The notes: generated from the sequence alone by a model not told the origin. A stretch of DNA of 64,000 nucleotides from 2-12-FULL-60-25 sp003576745 (GCA_030272835.1 SZOQ01000001.1:1-64000); one strand, 5' to 3'; counted from the first letter of the stretch, positions 24,989 to 34,638 are shown. Numbers and translations are program-made.

Positions 24989-26047
24989 CTACGTCTTTTC
25001 TCCCCGAATGTCAAACGGTCTTTCAGGAGCGGGCCCGGTAATGCCATTCACCCCGTATTGTTTTTCATAATACTCCCGATACTCACCGTTTTTTATACGT
25101 TTCCACCAGCTCGTATTCGTTTTATACCATTCAATCGTTTTTCGAAGCCCGTGTAAAAACGGGGTCTCTGCCGCCCAGCCAAGTTCGGTTTCGGCCTTTT
25201 CAGGATCAATGGCATACCGGCGATCGTGTCCCGGCCGGTCGCGGACCGTCTGGATCATTTCCTGCCCATATCCCATTTCGAACAAAATCATCTGCGCTAC
25301 CTCGGTATTGCTTCGTTCATTTCTGCCGCCAAAACAATACGTCTCGCCATTTCGTCCTTTCCGGAGCGCCACATCGATGCCTTTGCAGTGATCCGCGACA
25401 TATATCCAATCGCGAATATTCATTCCATCGCCATAAAGGGGCACTTTTTTTCCCTCAAGAAGATTCGTAATGAACAGAGGAATAAATTTTTCCGGAAAGC
25501 AGTATGGGCCGTAGTTATTGGTGCAATTCGAGATGGTCACCGCCTGGCCATGCGTATGAAATGCCGCGCTGACAAGGTGGTCTGCACCTGCCTTGGACGC
25601 GCTATAGGGGCTCCGGGGTTCATACGGTGTATTTTCGCGGAAAATTCCTGTGCGTCCAAGGGATCCGAATACTTCATCCGTCGATACATGATGGAAGCGC
25701 TTATTGAAATGTTTTCGACAGGCATCCAGAAGCACCTGGGTTCCGAGGACATTCGTACGGACAAAGTCATCGGCATTATGAATCGAACGATCCACATGCG
25801 TTTCCGCCGCAATGTGCACCACGGCGTCTACCTGCTGAACAAGCTTATCTACCAATGCCGCATCGCAAATATCGCCCTTGACGAATCGAAACCTCGGATT
25901 ATGTTCAATACGCTGAAAATTTTCGATATTGCCCGCATATGTGAGTGCATCAAGGACGACCACCTCGTCAGTCGGATGGGTATCAAGAACATAATGGATA
26001 TAATTCGTGCCGATAAATCCGGCACCGCCCGTAACCAAGAGCTTCAT
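24989..26047 (-). CDS. rmlB: dTDP-glucose 4,6-dehydratase
   Basis: A 352-residue SDR enzyme. NAD binding is shown by LLVTGGAGFIGTNYIHYVL; HVDRSIHNAD and HVSTDEVFGSLG are RmlB marks, and the catalytic YSASKAGADH supplies Tyr and Lys. It converts dTDP-glucose to dTDP-4-keto-6-deoxyglucose, a precursor for rhamnose and other deoxysugars. The other rml genes (C, D) are not in the window; the RmlA-like gene is 1 kb away. Confidence 0.95.
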   Translation of the reverse strand: MKLLVTGGAGFIGTNYIHYVLDTHPTDEVVVLDALTYAGNIENFQRIEHNPRFRFVKGDICDAALVDKLVQQVDAVVHIAAETHVDRSIHNADDFVRTNVLGTQVLLDACRKHFNKRFHHVSTDEVFGSLGRTGIFRENTPYEPRSPYSASKAGADHLVSAAFHTHGQAVTISNCTNNYGPYCFPEKFIPLFITNLLEGKKVPLYGDGMNIRDWIYVADHCKGIDVALRKGRNGETYCFGGRNERSNTEVAQMILFEMGYGQEMIQTVRDRPGHDRRYAIDPEKAETELGWAAETPFLHGLRKTIEWYKTNTSWWKRIKNGEYREYYEKQYGVNGITGPAPERPFDIRGEKT

Positions 26048-26139
26048 ACGTTCAGCTCACTTCAGCATAGTCGTTGGGTTTCCGGCAAGTGGCAGAAGCT
26101 CATGCGAATGCCTGGCAGGTATAGCATCGTTGAACAAAA

Positions 26140-26499
26140 CTATGATTCTTTTTCAGGCCACGCCGCGAATCCAAAGGATCCTGCGAGAAGCGCGAGCAGC
26201 AGGATTCCTGCGAGGGCATCGGAACGCCCGCCGCCATAGCCGATCATAACGACAAGTGCGAGACCGGCTACAGAAGCGCCCGTTAGGGAACATGCAAGGT
26301 AAAACCGCCTTGATGCCGTAGCTGTATACGCATCAAATGCGAGAAGAAGAAGAGCAAGAACACCGAGGGGAAGCGGATCGATATAGGGCATAACCGAACC
26401 CGGTGCAGCGGCTTCCATAAACAGCATTGCGATAACCAATATCCCAAGCGCCATTCCCGTATGCCGAAGCAATCGCCAAATCAGAGAATTATGTTGCAT
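26140..26499 (-). CDS. Small polytopic membrane protein
   Basis: A 119-residue protein with four hydrophobic segments (GMALGILVIAMLFMEAA, LGVLALLLLAFDAYTA, ACSLTGASVAGLALVVMIG, GILLLALLAGSFGFAAW). Function unknown. It overlaps the preceding gene by 11 nt and is the last member of a three-gene unit with 26489-27952 and 27949-29601. Confidence 0.6.
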   Translation of the reverse strand: MQHNSLIWRLLRHTGMALGILVIAMLFMEAAAPGSVMPYIDPLPLGVLALLLLAFDAYTATASRRFYLACSLTGASVAGLALVVMIGYGGGRSDALAGILLLALLAGSFGFAAWPEKES

Positions 26500-27952
26500 A
26501 GATAAAAAGCCTGCGCCAGGCATTTACCGCTTCGCTCCGGAGAATACGCCACCAATCCTCCCAGGAAACGGCCGCGCGCCGATATTCGAGCGTGACGCGT
26601 CGTATATCTACGGCCCCAGCCCGCGTGAGCAGACCCGGCGCCGATACAGAGAGCCGCATATGATCGGATCCAGGATCGATGCGGAATGTGAGCGTTTGCC
26701 GGTACCAGCCGTCACCGAGGGGCTCCGGTCTGCGATATGGCGTAAGAATAGCGCGGATACCTTCGCGGTCAGGATCCATAGAAGCCGTGACGCGCCGGGG
26801 TTCCGGCGCAAAAAAACGATCGGGAGAAAGAGCGAACCACCCGTCGCCGATAATCCGGATATCGCCGGCAGGAGCCACAACCTTCTGCGGAACGATGTCA
26901 TTATCCGTTCGGTCGAATTCATACGTGTCATGCGTTCTTTGAACCTTAATGGCCGCGTCACCCACCTGCACGGTTTGCAGTCCCTCGGCGTGCAGGGTTT
27001 CAAAAACAATATGCCGCGAATTCGTCCAGGCCAAACCCGGCTGAATACCATCTTTATATCCCACAATGTCCCCGAAGGAGAGCCGGGGGCCGATAACCCA
27101 TCGCCGGTTCGGCGTAGTGACGGAGCGGATAAATACGTCATCGTCAGCGATAAATTGCAGGCGGTACACGCCAGGGGAAAGATCTTGCCAGCGCAGACTC
27201 TTGGTAAAAACCTCGCCCATGCGCATATCGCGCGAACCGCCGATACCGGCGGCATCGAGTCGCATGAGTTCGCCGCCGCGCCACAACTGAAACACCACCG
27301 TCTCTCTCCCCTGCTTCCGATTCGAATCCTGAAGCTCAAAAGAAACGTCGATCGCATTGCCGGAAGGCAAAAACCAAAAATCATGTGATCCCCGAAGTGA
27401 GACATCTGTCCGTACCGGTTCTGCCGACGCATCACTCATTATCGCCTCGGTGGCAGAGGCGTGCCAAAGCGCGAGACGCTGATAATTCGATGATCCGAGA
27501 ATCTCCGGCGATTCTCCGTTTCGGATATAGCCATGGCGCCCGCTTCCTTCCGACTCTGTCCATCCATCCTCTAACGGCCCAAACCAGAGCGGCTGAAACT
27601 CATACGAAAGCGATGCTTCGTCTCGCAAGAGGCCGAGTTCAATGAGCGGCTGACGGATTGGCCGAAACTCGACGGTCACTCGAACGTCTTCATATACGCC
27701 AGGCAGCCGCGCGGCTGAATATACCGGATCCTGAAGAATGCGCTGGCCCCTCCAGCCCTCCGGCTGGGCACCCGGCGATGTCGTGCGTTCAGCCGGAAGA
27801 AAAGGATCCATCCATGCGCTGGAGCCATCGAACGGAATATCAAAAACAACTACTCCCGATGGCGGAAAGCGCTGTATTACAAGCCAAGCGAAAATAAACA
27901 CGGCCAAAACCCATGGAAGAGCGAGAATCGAACGAGAAACAATTGTATTCAT
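26489..27952 (-). CDS. Hypothetical membrane-anchored extracytoplasmic protein
   Basis: A 487-residue protein with one N-terminal hydrophobic segment (ILALPWVLAVFIFAWLVI) followed by a large beta-rich region that I do not recognise. There is no second hydrophobic helix. Its start overlaps the stop of the membrane glycosyltransferase-like gene (ATGA), so it is probably made together with it and may act on the same surface glycan. Confidence 0.65.
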   Translation of the reverse strand: MNTIVSRSILALPWVLAVFIFAWLVIQRFPPSGVVVFDIPFDGSSAWMDPFLPAERTTSPGAQPEGWRGQRILQDPVYSAARLPGVYEDVRVTVEFRPIRQPLIELGLLRDEASLSYEFQPLWFGPLEDGWTESEGSGRHGYIRNGESPEILGSSNYQRLALWHASATEAIMSDASAEPVRTDVSLRGSHDFWFLPSGNAIDVSFELQDSNRKQGRETVVFQLWRGGELMRLDAAGIGGSRDMRMGEVFTKSLRWQDLSPGVYRLQFIADDDVFIRSVTTPNRRWVIGPRLSFGDIVGYKDGIQPGLAWTNSRHIVFETLHAEGLQTVQVGDAAIKVQRTHDTYEFDRTDNDIVPQKVVAPAGDIRIIGDGWFALSPDRFFAPEPRRVTASMDPDREGIRAILTPYRRPEPLGDGWYRQTLTFRIDPGSDHMRLSVSAPGLLTRAGAVDIRRVTLEYRRAAVSWEDWWRILRSEAVNAWRRLFIYAT

Positions 27953-29601
27953 GGGGAAAGAGGGAAAAACTGCATGTTCGGAGAAGAAAGGACGTTCTCG
28001 TCTTTCAGAAGATACATGCCTTCATTGCCGATATAGTAAAGCAATTTCCAGCCGGAAAAGCCGAAAAGCGGCTCCGTATCAGACGACGGAAGACGATGAA
28101 ATAAAAATATGCGATGCGGCGAAGCCTGCAGGGCGGACAATGTTTCGGCATCCGGTATGGGGCTTACAGCGGTAAAAGAGCCGGACGCGAATATTTTATC
28201 CGATCGCTCCGATAAAATAATGGAACCTGCGGGAATGCTGCGCTCCGTTTCACGGCGTATTTGCGCGTATCTGCCAATCTCGTACCGCGTCTGCAGTATC
28301 CCCTCCTCGTCGCGGGCATACGCCGTAACGATGCCGGCCAAGAGAAGGAAAATTGCGGCCATGGCTCCAAGAACATTCCCTCGATGCGGCAAGCGCCATG
28401 CCGCTTCAACCGCAAGAGCCATGCCATATGCTAGCAACGGGGTGAGTGGAAGGAGATAGCGCAAAAAGGAATTTCCAAGCGAAGCATTGCCGCGGATATT
28501 ATCCGCATACACGGACTGCCCGTACATGAACAGCAAGGACAACACTGTCCAAGCGATCATCGCGAGGAATATCGTCTGCTCCCGTTTCCATTCCCTTCGC
28601 AGAGCCGCGTACATCCCCGCCAAGGCGGTTCCCGTCCATAAACCAAGATATGTCAGCATGTACACGCGCACGTTTTCCCATACCGCGCGGGGATGAAAGC
28701 CATACGGCAAGCGAAAATTCATTTCTGTTCGGGATGACGTATCAACAATTGTTTGTTGCATTGCCTGATCTCGAAGAACATATCCGACGGGCGGAAGATA
28801 GCCGCCGGTGGCATATGGATAGGTTTTTGCTGCCACCCATACGCCGATGCCGCAAACAGCCGCTCCGATACCGGCAGCGACCCCGTACATCACACTCGCG
28901 CTTTTCTCCCAGCCACGCCACATTCCCCATGCGACCCACGGAAGCACCCATACGGCTTCAAGAGGCCGAATGATAAGCGCAAGTCCGAGCGTCAACCCGG
29001 CAATGATGGCAATGAACATCTCGTTCCACATCCCCCGTGTCCCACGAATTACGGAATATCGCACCCCGATCTCCTGCCACGCCCACACGCTCCAAAGCGC
29101 GAGCGCAACAACGGGCAGATTCGGAAAGAGACCGCGATTTTCATACAGGAGGACGGTTGGGAATGTCAGGAAAAAAAGAACCGTAAGCGCGGCGATCTTT
29201 TTGCGCCTCCATGATCCCGCGAGATTCCACAGTGGATATGCGGCCGTAAGAACCAGCAATAGCGTGAGATACGCGCCTGCTCCGGCGCGTATGCGCTCTG
29301 AAAGAGCTGCCAAAAGCGGCATTCCCAAAAAACCCACTGGCACAAGAAATTCGCCCTGCCGCACCATGCTTCGAGGATGCAGGCCTGCGTATTCCTGAAT
29401 ATCGGGAGGCAAGCCGTGCGGAAGACGGAATCCGCCACCCGGCGTCCATGCTTGCGCAAATACATACACGGCCGTCTCGTCCGGAGATGCGAACATTGAC
29501 GTGCTCACGCGCTGAAACTCTGATCCCATATACAAAAGAATGATGACGGCAATGGCGCCGCCGATGATCCAAATCATTCGTGACGATGAATAGAATTCCA
29601 T
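27949..29601 (-). CDS. Polytopic membrane protein, glycosyltransferase-like
   Basis: A 550-residue protein with about ten or more hydrophobic helices spread over the first 430 residues and a soluble C-terminal tail. The layout resembles GT-C membrane glycosyltransferases (PMT/ArnT type), and an Asp near the first loop (FASPDETAVYVFAQ) fits, but no motif is decisive. It starts at 29601 (MEFYSSS). First gene of the unit that runs toward rmlB. Confidence 0.6.
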   Translation of the reverse strand: MEFYSSSRMIWIIGGAIAVIILLYMGSEFQRVSTSMFASPDETAVYVFAQAWTPGGGFRLPHGLPPDIQEYAGLHPRSMVRQGEFLVPVGFLGMPLLAALSERIRAGAGAYLTLLLVLTAAYPLWNLAGSWRRKKIAALTVLFFLTFPTVLLYENRGLFPNLPVVALALWSVWAWQEIGVRYSVIRGTRGMWNEMFIAIIAGLTLGLALIIRPLEAVWVLPWVAWGMWRGWEKSASVMYGVAAGIGAAVCGIGVWVAAKTYPYATGGYLPPVGYVLRDQAMQQTIVDTSSRTEMNFRLPYGFHPRAVWENVRVYMLTYLGLWTGTALAGMYAALRREWKREQTIFLAMIAWTVLSLLFMYGQSVYADNIRGNASLGNSFLRYLLPLTPLLAYGMALAVEAAWRLPHRGNVLGAMAAIFLLLAGIVTAYARDEEGILQTRYEIGRYAQIRRETERSIPAGSIILSERSDKIFASGSFTAVSPIPDAETLSALQASPHRIFLFHRLPSSDTEPLFGFSGWKLLYYIGNEGMYLLKDENVLSSPNMQFFPLSP

Positions 29602-29607
29602 GGCGTT

Positions 29608-29860
29608 GAAAAAGGGAAGCGGGTTACAGGGCAAAGCAAAGGGAACGGGTTACTGGTTACGGGGTTCGGGTTACGGGGCGCATGGCTTACAGATTACGGT
29701 CTTACGGACCTACGATCCTACAGACCCAGGGCAAAGGGAACGGGTTACGGGGCGCAAGTCTCATGGCGCACAGTCTCGCCCTACGACCATGTCCTACGCA
29801 ACTACATACTTTCCCCCCTACGTAACTACGCAACTACGCCCAACGCACCCCAACCCATCC
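29608..29860 (+). repeat. Degenerate heptamer repeat tract, locus 6
   Basis: Two successive G-rich starts (GGGCAAAGCAAAGGGAACGGG near 29628 and GGGCAAAGGGAACGGG near 29731) with GGTTACTGGTTACGGGG, TTACGGACCTACGATCC and CTACGTAACTACGCAAC units. It fills the divergent gap between the membrane protein at 29601 and the secreted protein at 29949 and is one of the few copies not next to a gene 3' end. Confidence 0.87.
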
Positions 29861-29932
29861 AATTTCATCCTCCTAGCGAGAAAATGCCGTAAAAACGACG
29901 CACCGTACAGGGTAGCTCAAAAACCCTCCTCC

Positions 29933-29941
29933 TGCTAAGAT
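29933..29941 (+). promoter_or_regulatory. Extended -10 promoter, leaderless type
   Basis: TGCTAAGAT ends 7 nt before the ATG at 29949; no ribosome binding site fits between them. Confidence 0.55.
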
Positions 29942-29948
29942 ACGGCCT

Positions 29949-31382
29949 ATGAAACAGCGACTTCTCTCAATCTTCCTTATCACATCCATCATCTTTCCGG
30001 TTTTCCCCCTTCAGGCTCAAACAGTCCCGAATTCCCAGAACGGATTAGATGCTGCCTTTGACCCGAATTTCGTGCTAACGGATGACGACGTATTCGACTC
30101 CGCATCGTGGAGCCGCGATCGATTGCAGGAATTTTTGCTGAGCAAAGGCACACTCGGCCACTATGTCACGGCGGACATCGATGGCACGCAAAAATACGCA
30201 GCCGACATTATCATACGCGTGGCGAATACCTATAAAGTCAGTCCGAAATTCTTGGTAGCGCTCATGCAAAAAGAACAGAGTCTGATCGAAGACCCGTATC
30301 CCACCCAGCGCCAGTTCGACTGGGCAACCGGATTCGGCGTATGCGATTCTTGTTCAAAAGACGATCCGGCGATTTCGGATTTTAAGGGCTTTGCGAATCA
30401 GCTGGACTATGCCGCGAAACAAATGCGGGAACGGTATTATTTGCGCTTGCTCATGAACGGACAAACGAATACCGGCATGTCTCCCGGCCGGACAACGATC
30501 ATCGACGGCATAGAAATAACTCCCGTAAATTTCGCCACGGCCGCCCTTTACACCTACACGCCGCACATCCACGGAAACCAGAATCTGTGGACCATTTGGC
30601 GGAGATGGTTCTCCAAAAAATTCCCGAACGGAACCGTGGTCAAAGGCATTCCATCGGGACAGGTATACTGGATCCGATACGGCAAAAAGAAACCCTTTGC
30701 CTCACAGACCGTGGCCGGGACGCTGGTTGATCTGGAAAAAGCCGTAGAAGTGTCCGATTCGGAACTCGCGGGATATGAAGAGGGACCGCAGATCAATTTC
30801 CCGAATTATGCGCTGTTGCGCAACCCCGCAGGACAAATATGGCTTATCGTTGATGATGAACGCCGCCATATCGTGAACATGGAAACCTTCGGGAAATTCG
30901 GATTCAACATGGATGAGGTGGAAGACGTAGGCGATGAAGACCTCGCGTCATATGCCATCGGCAATAAGCTCACACTCGACGATCAGTATCCCAAAGGCCA
31001 GCTGGTGCAGGTCACGGGTCTCAAGGCTATTTGGTATGCGGAAGGTCATACGAAACAGCTCATCCCGAATCCCACCATCTGGACGCTGTACTTCAACGGC
31101 CGCCGCCCGCGACAGATTACCCAGGAACAACTCGACAGCATGACCACGCTCGATCCATATGGCTTTAAGGACGGGGAGCTCGTAAAACATCCGGAAAGTC
31201 CCGCGGTGTACGTAATGGAATACGGAAAAAAGAGACCGATCCCATCAGGCGACATCTTCGAAGAACTTGGCTGGAAATGGTCCAGCATTGAAACGATACC
31301 GACAAGCGTTCTCGATGCCGTTCCAACCGGAATGCCAATCCTGCTCAATGAACCCGAAACCCTGCTCACCGTGGCATCATAA
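29949..31382 (+). CDS. Secreted protein with possible lysozyme-like domain
   Basis: A 477-residue protein with a signal peptide (residues 1-24, cleavage near LQAQT). Residues about 50-215 resemble a lysozyme/transglycosylase-like fold (VSPKFLVALMQKEQSLI, then FDWATGFGVCDSC), which could cut peptidoglycan; this is inference. The C-terminal half has repeats of a VYWIRYGKKKPF / IWLIVDDERRHI / VYVMEYGKKRPI type, three or four copies, perhaps a surface-binding module. It stands alone with its own promoter. Confidence 0.75.
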   Translation: MKQRLLSIFLITSIIFPVFPLQAQTVPNSQNGLDAAFDPNFVLTDDDVFDSASWSRDRLQEFLLSKGTLGHYVTADIDGTQKYAADIIIRVANTYKVSPKFLVALMQKEQSLIEDPYPTQRQFDWATGFGVCDSCSKDDPAISDFKGFANQLDYAAKQMRERYYLRLLMNGQTNTGMSPGRTTIIDGIEITPVNFATAALYTYTPHIHGNQNLWTIWRRWFSKKFPNGTVVKGIPSGQVYWIRYGKKKPFASQTVAGTLVDLEKAVEVSDSELAGYEEGPQINFPNYALLRNPAGQIWLIVDDERRHIVNMETFGKFGFNMDEVEDVGDEDLASYAIGNKLTLDDQYPKGQLVQVTGLKAIWYAEGHTKQLIPNPTIWTLYFNGRRPRQITQEQLDSMTTLDPYGFKDGELVKHPESPAVYVMEYGKKRPIPSGDIFEELGWKWSSIETIPTSVLDAVPTGMPILLNEPETLLTVAS

Positions 31383-31396
31383 CCAATACCCCGCGT

Positions 31397-32191
31397 ATGA
31401 TCGTGTTTAGCGCACTCGTCTCCCATACGCCGCTCCTCGCAAAAAGCATAGGCAAGGAGCGTCGAGATGCGCTCGCTGCAACGTTAAAATCGTTTCAGGC
31501 TCTCGAAGAAGAATTGTATCTTGCGCGTCCGGAAACCATCGTTATCATGTCGCCGCACGCGCAAAGCTACCCCGACGCCTTTAGCGCAAATATCGCGCCG
31601 AAATACGTCGGCAATCTCAAAACCTTCGGGGATCATGAAACCCTGTTCGAGGCCAAAGGTGATTTCCTGGTCATCGATCATCTTCAACGCGGCCTCCGAC
31701 ATAAATATAATATTCCATTCACCCTGACCTCCGCCGAAGACATCGACTATGGCATGACCATTCCTCTTCTGCTGCTCACGGAAAAACTAAAGGATTGGAA
31801 GCTCATCCCTCTCGCGCCCTCTCGACTCGATGCGCAGGCGCATGTGGAATTCGGTAAAGCTCTCCGCCAAATCCTGAACATGGAATCAAAACGCATCGCT
31901 TTTCTTGTATCCACCGACCTGTCCCACAAGCTCAATGAGCAGTCTCCGGGGGGGTCGAGCGTCGAGGGTCCGGCATTCGATGCCACCGTTCGGACAAAAA
32001 TGCAGTCGCTGGACGTGGAGGGTATGCTTGCTCTCGATCCACAAGCGCTCGAAGCTGCCGGACAGAACGCCTATCTGCCGCTCATGACATTGCTCGGCTT
32101 TTTGTCCGAGCTCAATGTGACGCCACGCGAATTGTCCTATGAGGCCCCGTTCGGCGTGGGGTGTTTAATGATGAAGTTTGAAATGGCCTAG
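31397..32191 (+). CDS. LigB-like class III extradiol dioxygenase / AmmeMemoRadiSam B-family protein
   Basis: A 264-residue protein: SALVSHTPLLAKSIG (metal-binding His), ETIVIMSPHAQSYPD, DYGMTIPLLLL, and FLVSTDLSHKLNE. This pattern is shared by class III extradiol dioxygenases and the Memo-like AmmeMemoRadiSam B proteins. In reduced genomes the true substrate is unknown; aromatic ring cleavage should not be assumed. It lies 14 nt after the secreted protein gene, possibly in one operon. Confidence 0.78.
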   Translation: MIVFSALVSHTPLLAKSIGKERRDALAATLKSFQALEEELYLARPETIVIMSPHAQSYPDAFSANIAPKYVGNLKTFGDHETLFEAKGDFLVIDHLQRGLRHKYNIPFTLTSAEDIDYGMTIPLLLLTEKLKDWKLIPLAPSRLDAQAHVEFGKALRQILNMESKRIAFLVSTDLSHKLNEQSPGGSSVEGPAFDATVRTKMQSLDVEGMLALDPQALEAAGQNAYLPLMTLLGFLSELNVTPRELSYEAPFGVGCLMMKFEMA

Positions 32192-32199
32192 CCATCATA

Positions 32200-32252
32200 G
32201 GGCGTGGGACGTAGATTCACCTGCAGCCCCTACGCCCTGCTTCCTACGCCCC
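32200..32252 (+). repeat. Short heptamer repeat tract, locus 7
   Basis: GGGCGTGGGACGTAG, then CCCTACG, CCCTGCT, TCCTACG and CCCCTT units directly before the priA ATG. No other feature is seen in this gap. Confidence 0.65.
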
Positions 32253-32254
32253 TT

Positions 32255-34087
32255 ATGATCGCCCGCGTCATTCCGGCTCTTCGCACACCCCGGGGGGTAG
32301 AATGGTTCGATTACGCTATCCCGGACGGACTGGATCTCGCACCCGGCGATCTGATCCGCATTCCATTTCGCAAAGCCCTATCCGTCGGCATCGTGCGCTC
32401 GATCGAAAAAACATCCGCGTTCGAGAACCTGAAGCCAGTCGCGGAACGGTTCGCGGACATCCGATTGAAACCGGAAACCCTTGCGCTTCTCGACGGCCTT
32501 GCCGCGCGCAGTTTCAGCTCAAGGCCGGCGGTCCTGCACGCATGGCTGGGAACGTTGCCGAAGAAACCTGTATCGGTAAGCGGTAAGCAGGAAGCGGCAT
32601 CGGCAATGCTCCCCGCTATCCAACCGAGCGCTTCCTGCCCTGCTCCCCGCTCACCGCTCCCCACTCCCCGCGAAACTTGTTTCCTCCCGAACCACCTCTT
32701 CTCTCCTTCCGGCCTCATCGCCTCGGTCAAACAACAGCCCCCTGATGCACGCATCCTCATTCTCACCCCTTGGGCGTCGCGCGTGCCGATAATTGCTCAT
32801 ACGCTCGCCGGAGCCTCTTGCATGACGTCTTCGCAGGCAATGAAGCCGCGCTTTGATGCCTGGAGCGGCTTTCTCCGAGGAGATCATCGCATCCTTGTTG
32901 CCACGCGTATCGGCGCATGGCTTGTGGCCGAGGCAGATGCTGTATTCATTGATGAACCCGAGAATGATGACCATAAGCAGGATGAATTGAGCCCGCGTTA
33001 TGATGCGCGTTGGCTCGCCGAAGCCGCCGCATCCTTTGGCGTGTTCGTTGAATCCTTCGGCCTCACACCGAATGTGTCCCTGTTCTCACGCTCCTGCTTC
33101 CCCAAACCCTACGCCCCACGCCCTACGCCCCACGCCCTACTCCCTACCCGCATCCCTGACCTCACACCCGATCTCGTTACTGTAGATATTCACAAGCGCG
33201 ACTGGTCAATCGTTTCAGGTTTGCAAGGACGCGCGCTCATCGAGCTCGAAGACGCACAAGGCAAACGACCTGCTTGCATCATCCACCCCGTACACGGCGT
33301 GCAGGCGCGCCTGCGATGCGCCGACTGCGGCTGGACAGCCATATGCCCGGTATGCGGATTCGGCCTTTCCGTAACCGGAAAGGCGCTTTCCTGCGCGCGC
33401 TGTCATGCTACGCTCGACACGGCGCTCGCCTGCCCTTCCTGCGGCGGGACATCTCTTTCAAAGTCAAGACCCGGTCGTATTCGTTTAGTGACAGACCTTG
33501 CGTCGCAAAACATCACAGCTTCTGTTTATTCCATAACTGAATGGAATCAATTCATGAAGCTCGAAGAAACTGCTCTCGTCATCCTCACCGACCTGTCTCT
33601 CCTGACCGGGTCGAGCGAGGACATTCGCCGTCGCGAACGGCTCTGCATTGCCTTCCGCCGCCTCGCAGATTCTTGTCAAACGCATAATGCGCGTCTGGTG
33701 GTTCAAGCCGATCCGAAGCTTGCCATGGAATGCAAAGACTGGCTCTCCGGTGAAAAAACGGCTGCAATGCTCGCCGCCGACCTGGACGAACGGCGCCAAT
33801 TCCACTTGCCACCTGCGTACCGCCTGCTCAAAATGATTTTCCGCGGTTCCAAAGCCTTTGCCGTCCGCCAGCTCGAATTACTAAAATCTCGTTCCGCGAA
33901 TTATCCGGACATTGAGGTGCAGGGACCCTTTCCGGTGCTCTACCGTCCCTCCTCCCGTTCGGAGCGCTATATCGGGCATCTTATCGCCCCCTCGGGAACG
34001 GAAACCCGCGAAATCCGGGCTATAATTGAGCCTTTATTAAAGGCGGATACGCTTTTTGATCTTGACCCGATTGCATTTTTCGAGTAA
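32255..34087 (+). CDS. priA: Degenerate primosomal protein N' (PriA-like), no Walker A
   Basis: A 610-residue PriA homologue (PriA is usually over 700). The N-terminal DNA-binding domain (RVIPALRTPRGVEWFDYAIP, GDLIRIPF), the zinc-binding region (CADCGW, CPVCGF, CARCHA, CPSCGG) and the C-terminal domain (ADLDERRQFHLPP) are present. ILILTP and VATRIGAWL match helicase motifs, but no GxGKT Walker A is found, and the DEEH box reads DEPE. Two heptamer-repeat inserts lie in frame at about residues 107-145, where Walker A should be, and 277-304. It may assist replication restart without helicase activity. Confidence 0.85.
   Translation: MIARVIPALRTPRGVEWFDYAIPDGLDLAPGDLIRIPFRKALSVGIVRSIEKTSAFENLKPVAERFADIRLKPETLALLDGLAARSFSSRPAVLHAWLGTLPKKPVSVSGKQEAASAMLPAIQPSASCPAPRSPLPTPRETCFLPNHLFSPSGLIASVKQQPPDARILILTPWASRVPIIAHTLAGASCMTSSQAMKPRFDAWSGFLRGDHRILVATRIGAWLVAEADAVFIDEPENDDHKQDELSPRYDARWLAEAAASFGVFVESFGLTPNVSLFSRSCFPKPYAPRPTPHALLPTRIPDLTPDLVTVDIHKRDWSIVSGLQGRALIELEDAQGKRPACIIHPVHGVQARLRCADCGWTAICPVCGFGLSVTGKALSCARCHATLDTALACPSCGGTSLSKSRPGRIRLVTDLASQNITASVYSITEWNQFMKLEETALVILTDLSLLTGSSEDIRRRERLCIAFRRLADSCQTHNARLVVQADPKLAMECKDWLSGEKTAAMLAADLDERRQFHLPPAYRLLKMIFRGSKAFAVRQLELLKSRSANYPDIEVQGPFPVLYRPSSRSERYIGHLIAPSGTETREIRAIIEPLLKADTLFDLDPIAFFE
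32573..32690 (+). repeat. Heptamer repeat tract inside priA, locus 8
   Basis: CGGTAAG, CGGTAAG, CAGGAAG, CGGCATC on one side and GCTCCCC, GCTCACC, GCTCCCC, ACTCCCC on the other, in frame and without stops. It encodes a Pro/Ser/Ala-rich linker where the PriA P-loop would lie. The units differ from the intergenic copies but keep the 7-nt period. Confidence 0.7.
33085..33165 (+). repeat. Heptamer repeat tract inside priA, locus 9
   Basis: Nearly perfect units: CCCTACG, CCCCACG, CCCTACG, CCCCACG, CCCTACT, CCCTACC. In the priA frame they encode seven-residue repeats PYAPRPT and PHALLPT. Confidence 0.9.
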
Positions 34088-34098
34088 TCTCACGAGTC

Positions 34099-34584
34099 AT
34101 GATTTACGATTCCTGGGATATCCTCACCGACCCCAACCCGAAACTCCGCAAGCGTTCGGAGGAGTTCGACGTAAAAAAAGTAAAGACCGCCGACTTCCAA
34201 AAATTCGCCGACCGATTCGCCGACTTCATGCTCGAGTCCGACGGCGTCGGCCTTGCCGCTCCGCAAATCGGTTTTCAAAAGCGCATAATCGCCGTACAGG
34301 AAAAGGACGGCGTAGGCGTGTATGTGAATCCCGAAATCGTCAAAACCTCACCCTCCATGCAGGAAGGCGAAGAAGGCTGCCTCTCCGTTCCCGGCAAATT
34401 CGGCATCGTCGAACGGCACAAACGCATCCATGTCCGCGCCATCGATCGCCACGGCCGGCGCGTAGAATTCAAACTCGCTGGATTCCCTGCCGTGGTCTGG
34501 CAGCATGAAACCGATCACCTGAACGGTATCCTCTTTATCGATAAGGTAAAGACGTGGACAGAGGGTGGAAAAACGAAGGTTTAA
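34099..34584 (+). CDS. def: Peptide deformylase
   Basis: A 161-residue enzyme with all three motifs: GVGLAAPQIG, EGCLSVPG (metal Cys) and QHETDHLNG (HExxH). It removes the formyl group from the N-terminal Met of new proteins. It lies 11 nt after priA and before fmt, the usual priA-def-fmt order. Confidence 0.97.
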   Translation: MIYDSWDILTDPNPKLRKRSEEFDVKKVKTADFQKFADRFADFMLESDGVGLAAPQIGFQKRIIAVQEKDGVGVYVNPEIVKTSPSMQEGEEGCLSVPGKFGIVERHKRIHVRAIDRHGRRVEFKLAGFPAVVWQHETDHLNGILFIDKVKTWTEGGKTKV

Positions 34585-34585
34585 A

Positions 34586-34638
34586 ATAGCAATTAGGAAT
34601 TAGGAAATACATTTACCAAGTGCTAATTGCTAATTACC
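34586..34638 (+). repeat. AT-rich heptamer tract between def and fmt
   Basis: CAATTAG, GAATTAG, GAAATAC, ATTTACC, AAGTGCT, AATTGCT, AATTACC: 7-nt units again, but AT-rich, and the two halves are inverted copies able to form a hairpin. It ends at the fmt ATG. Confidence 0.6.
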
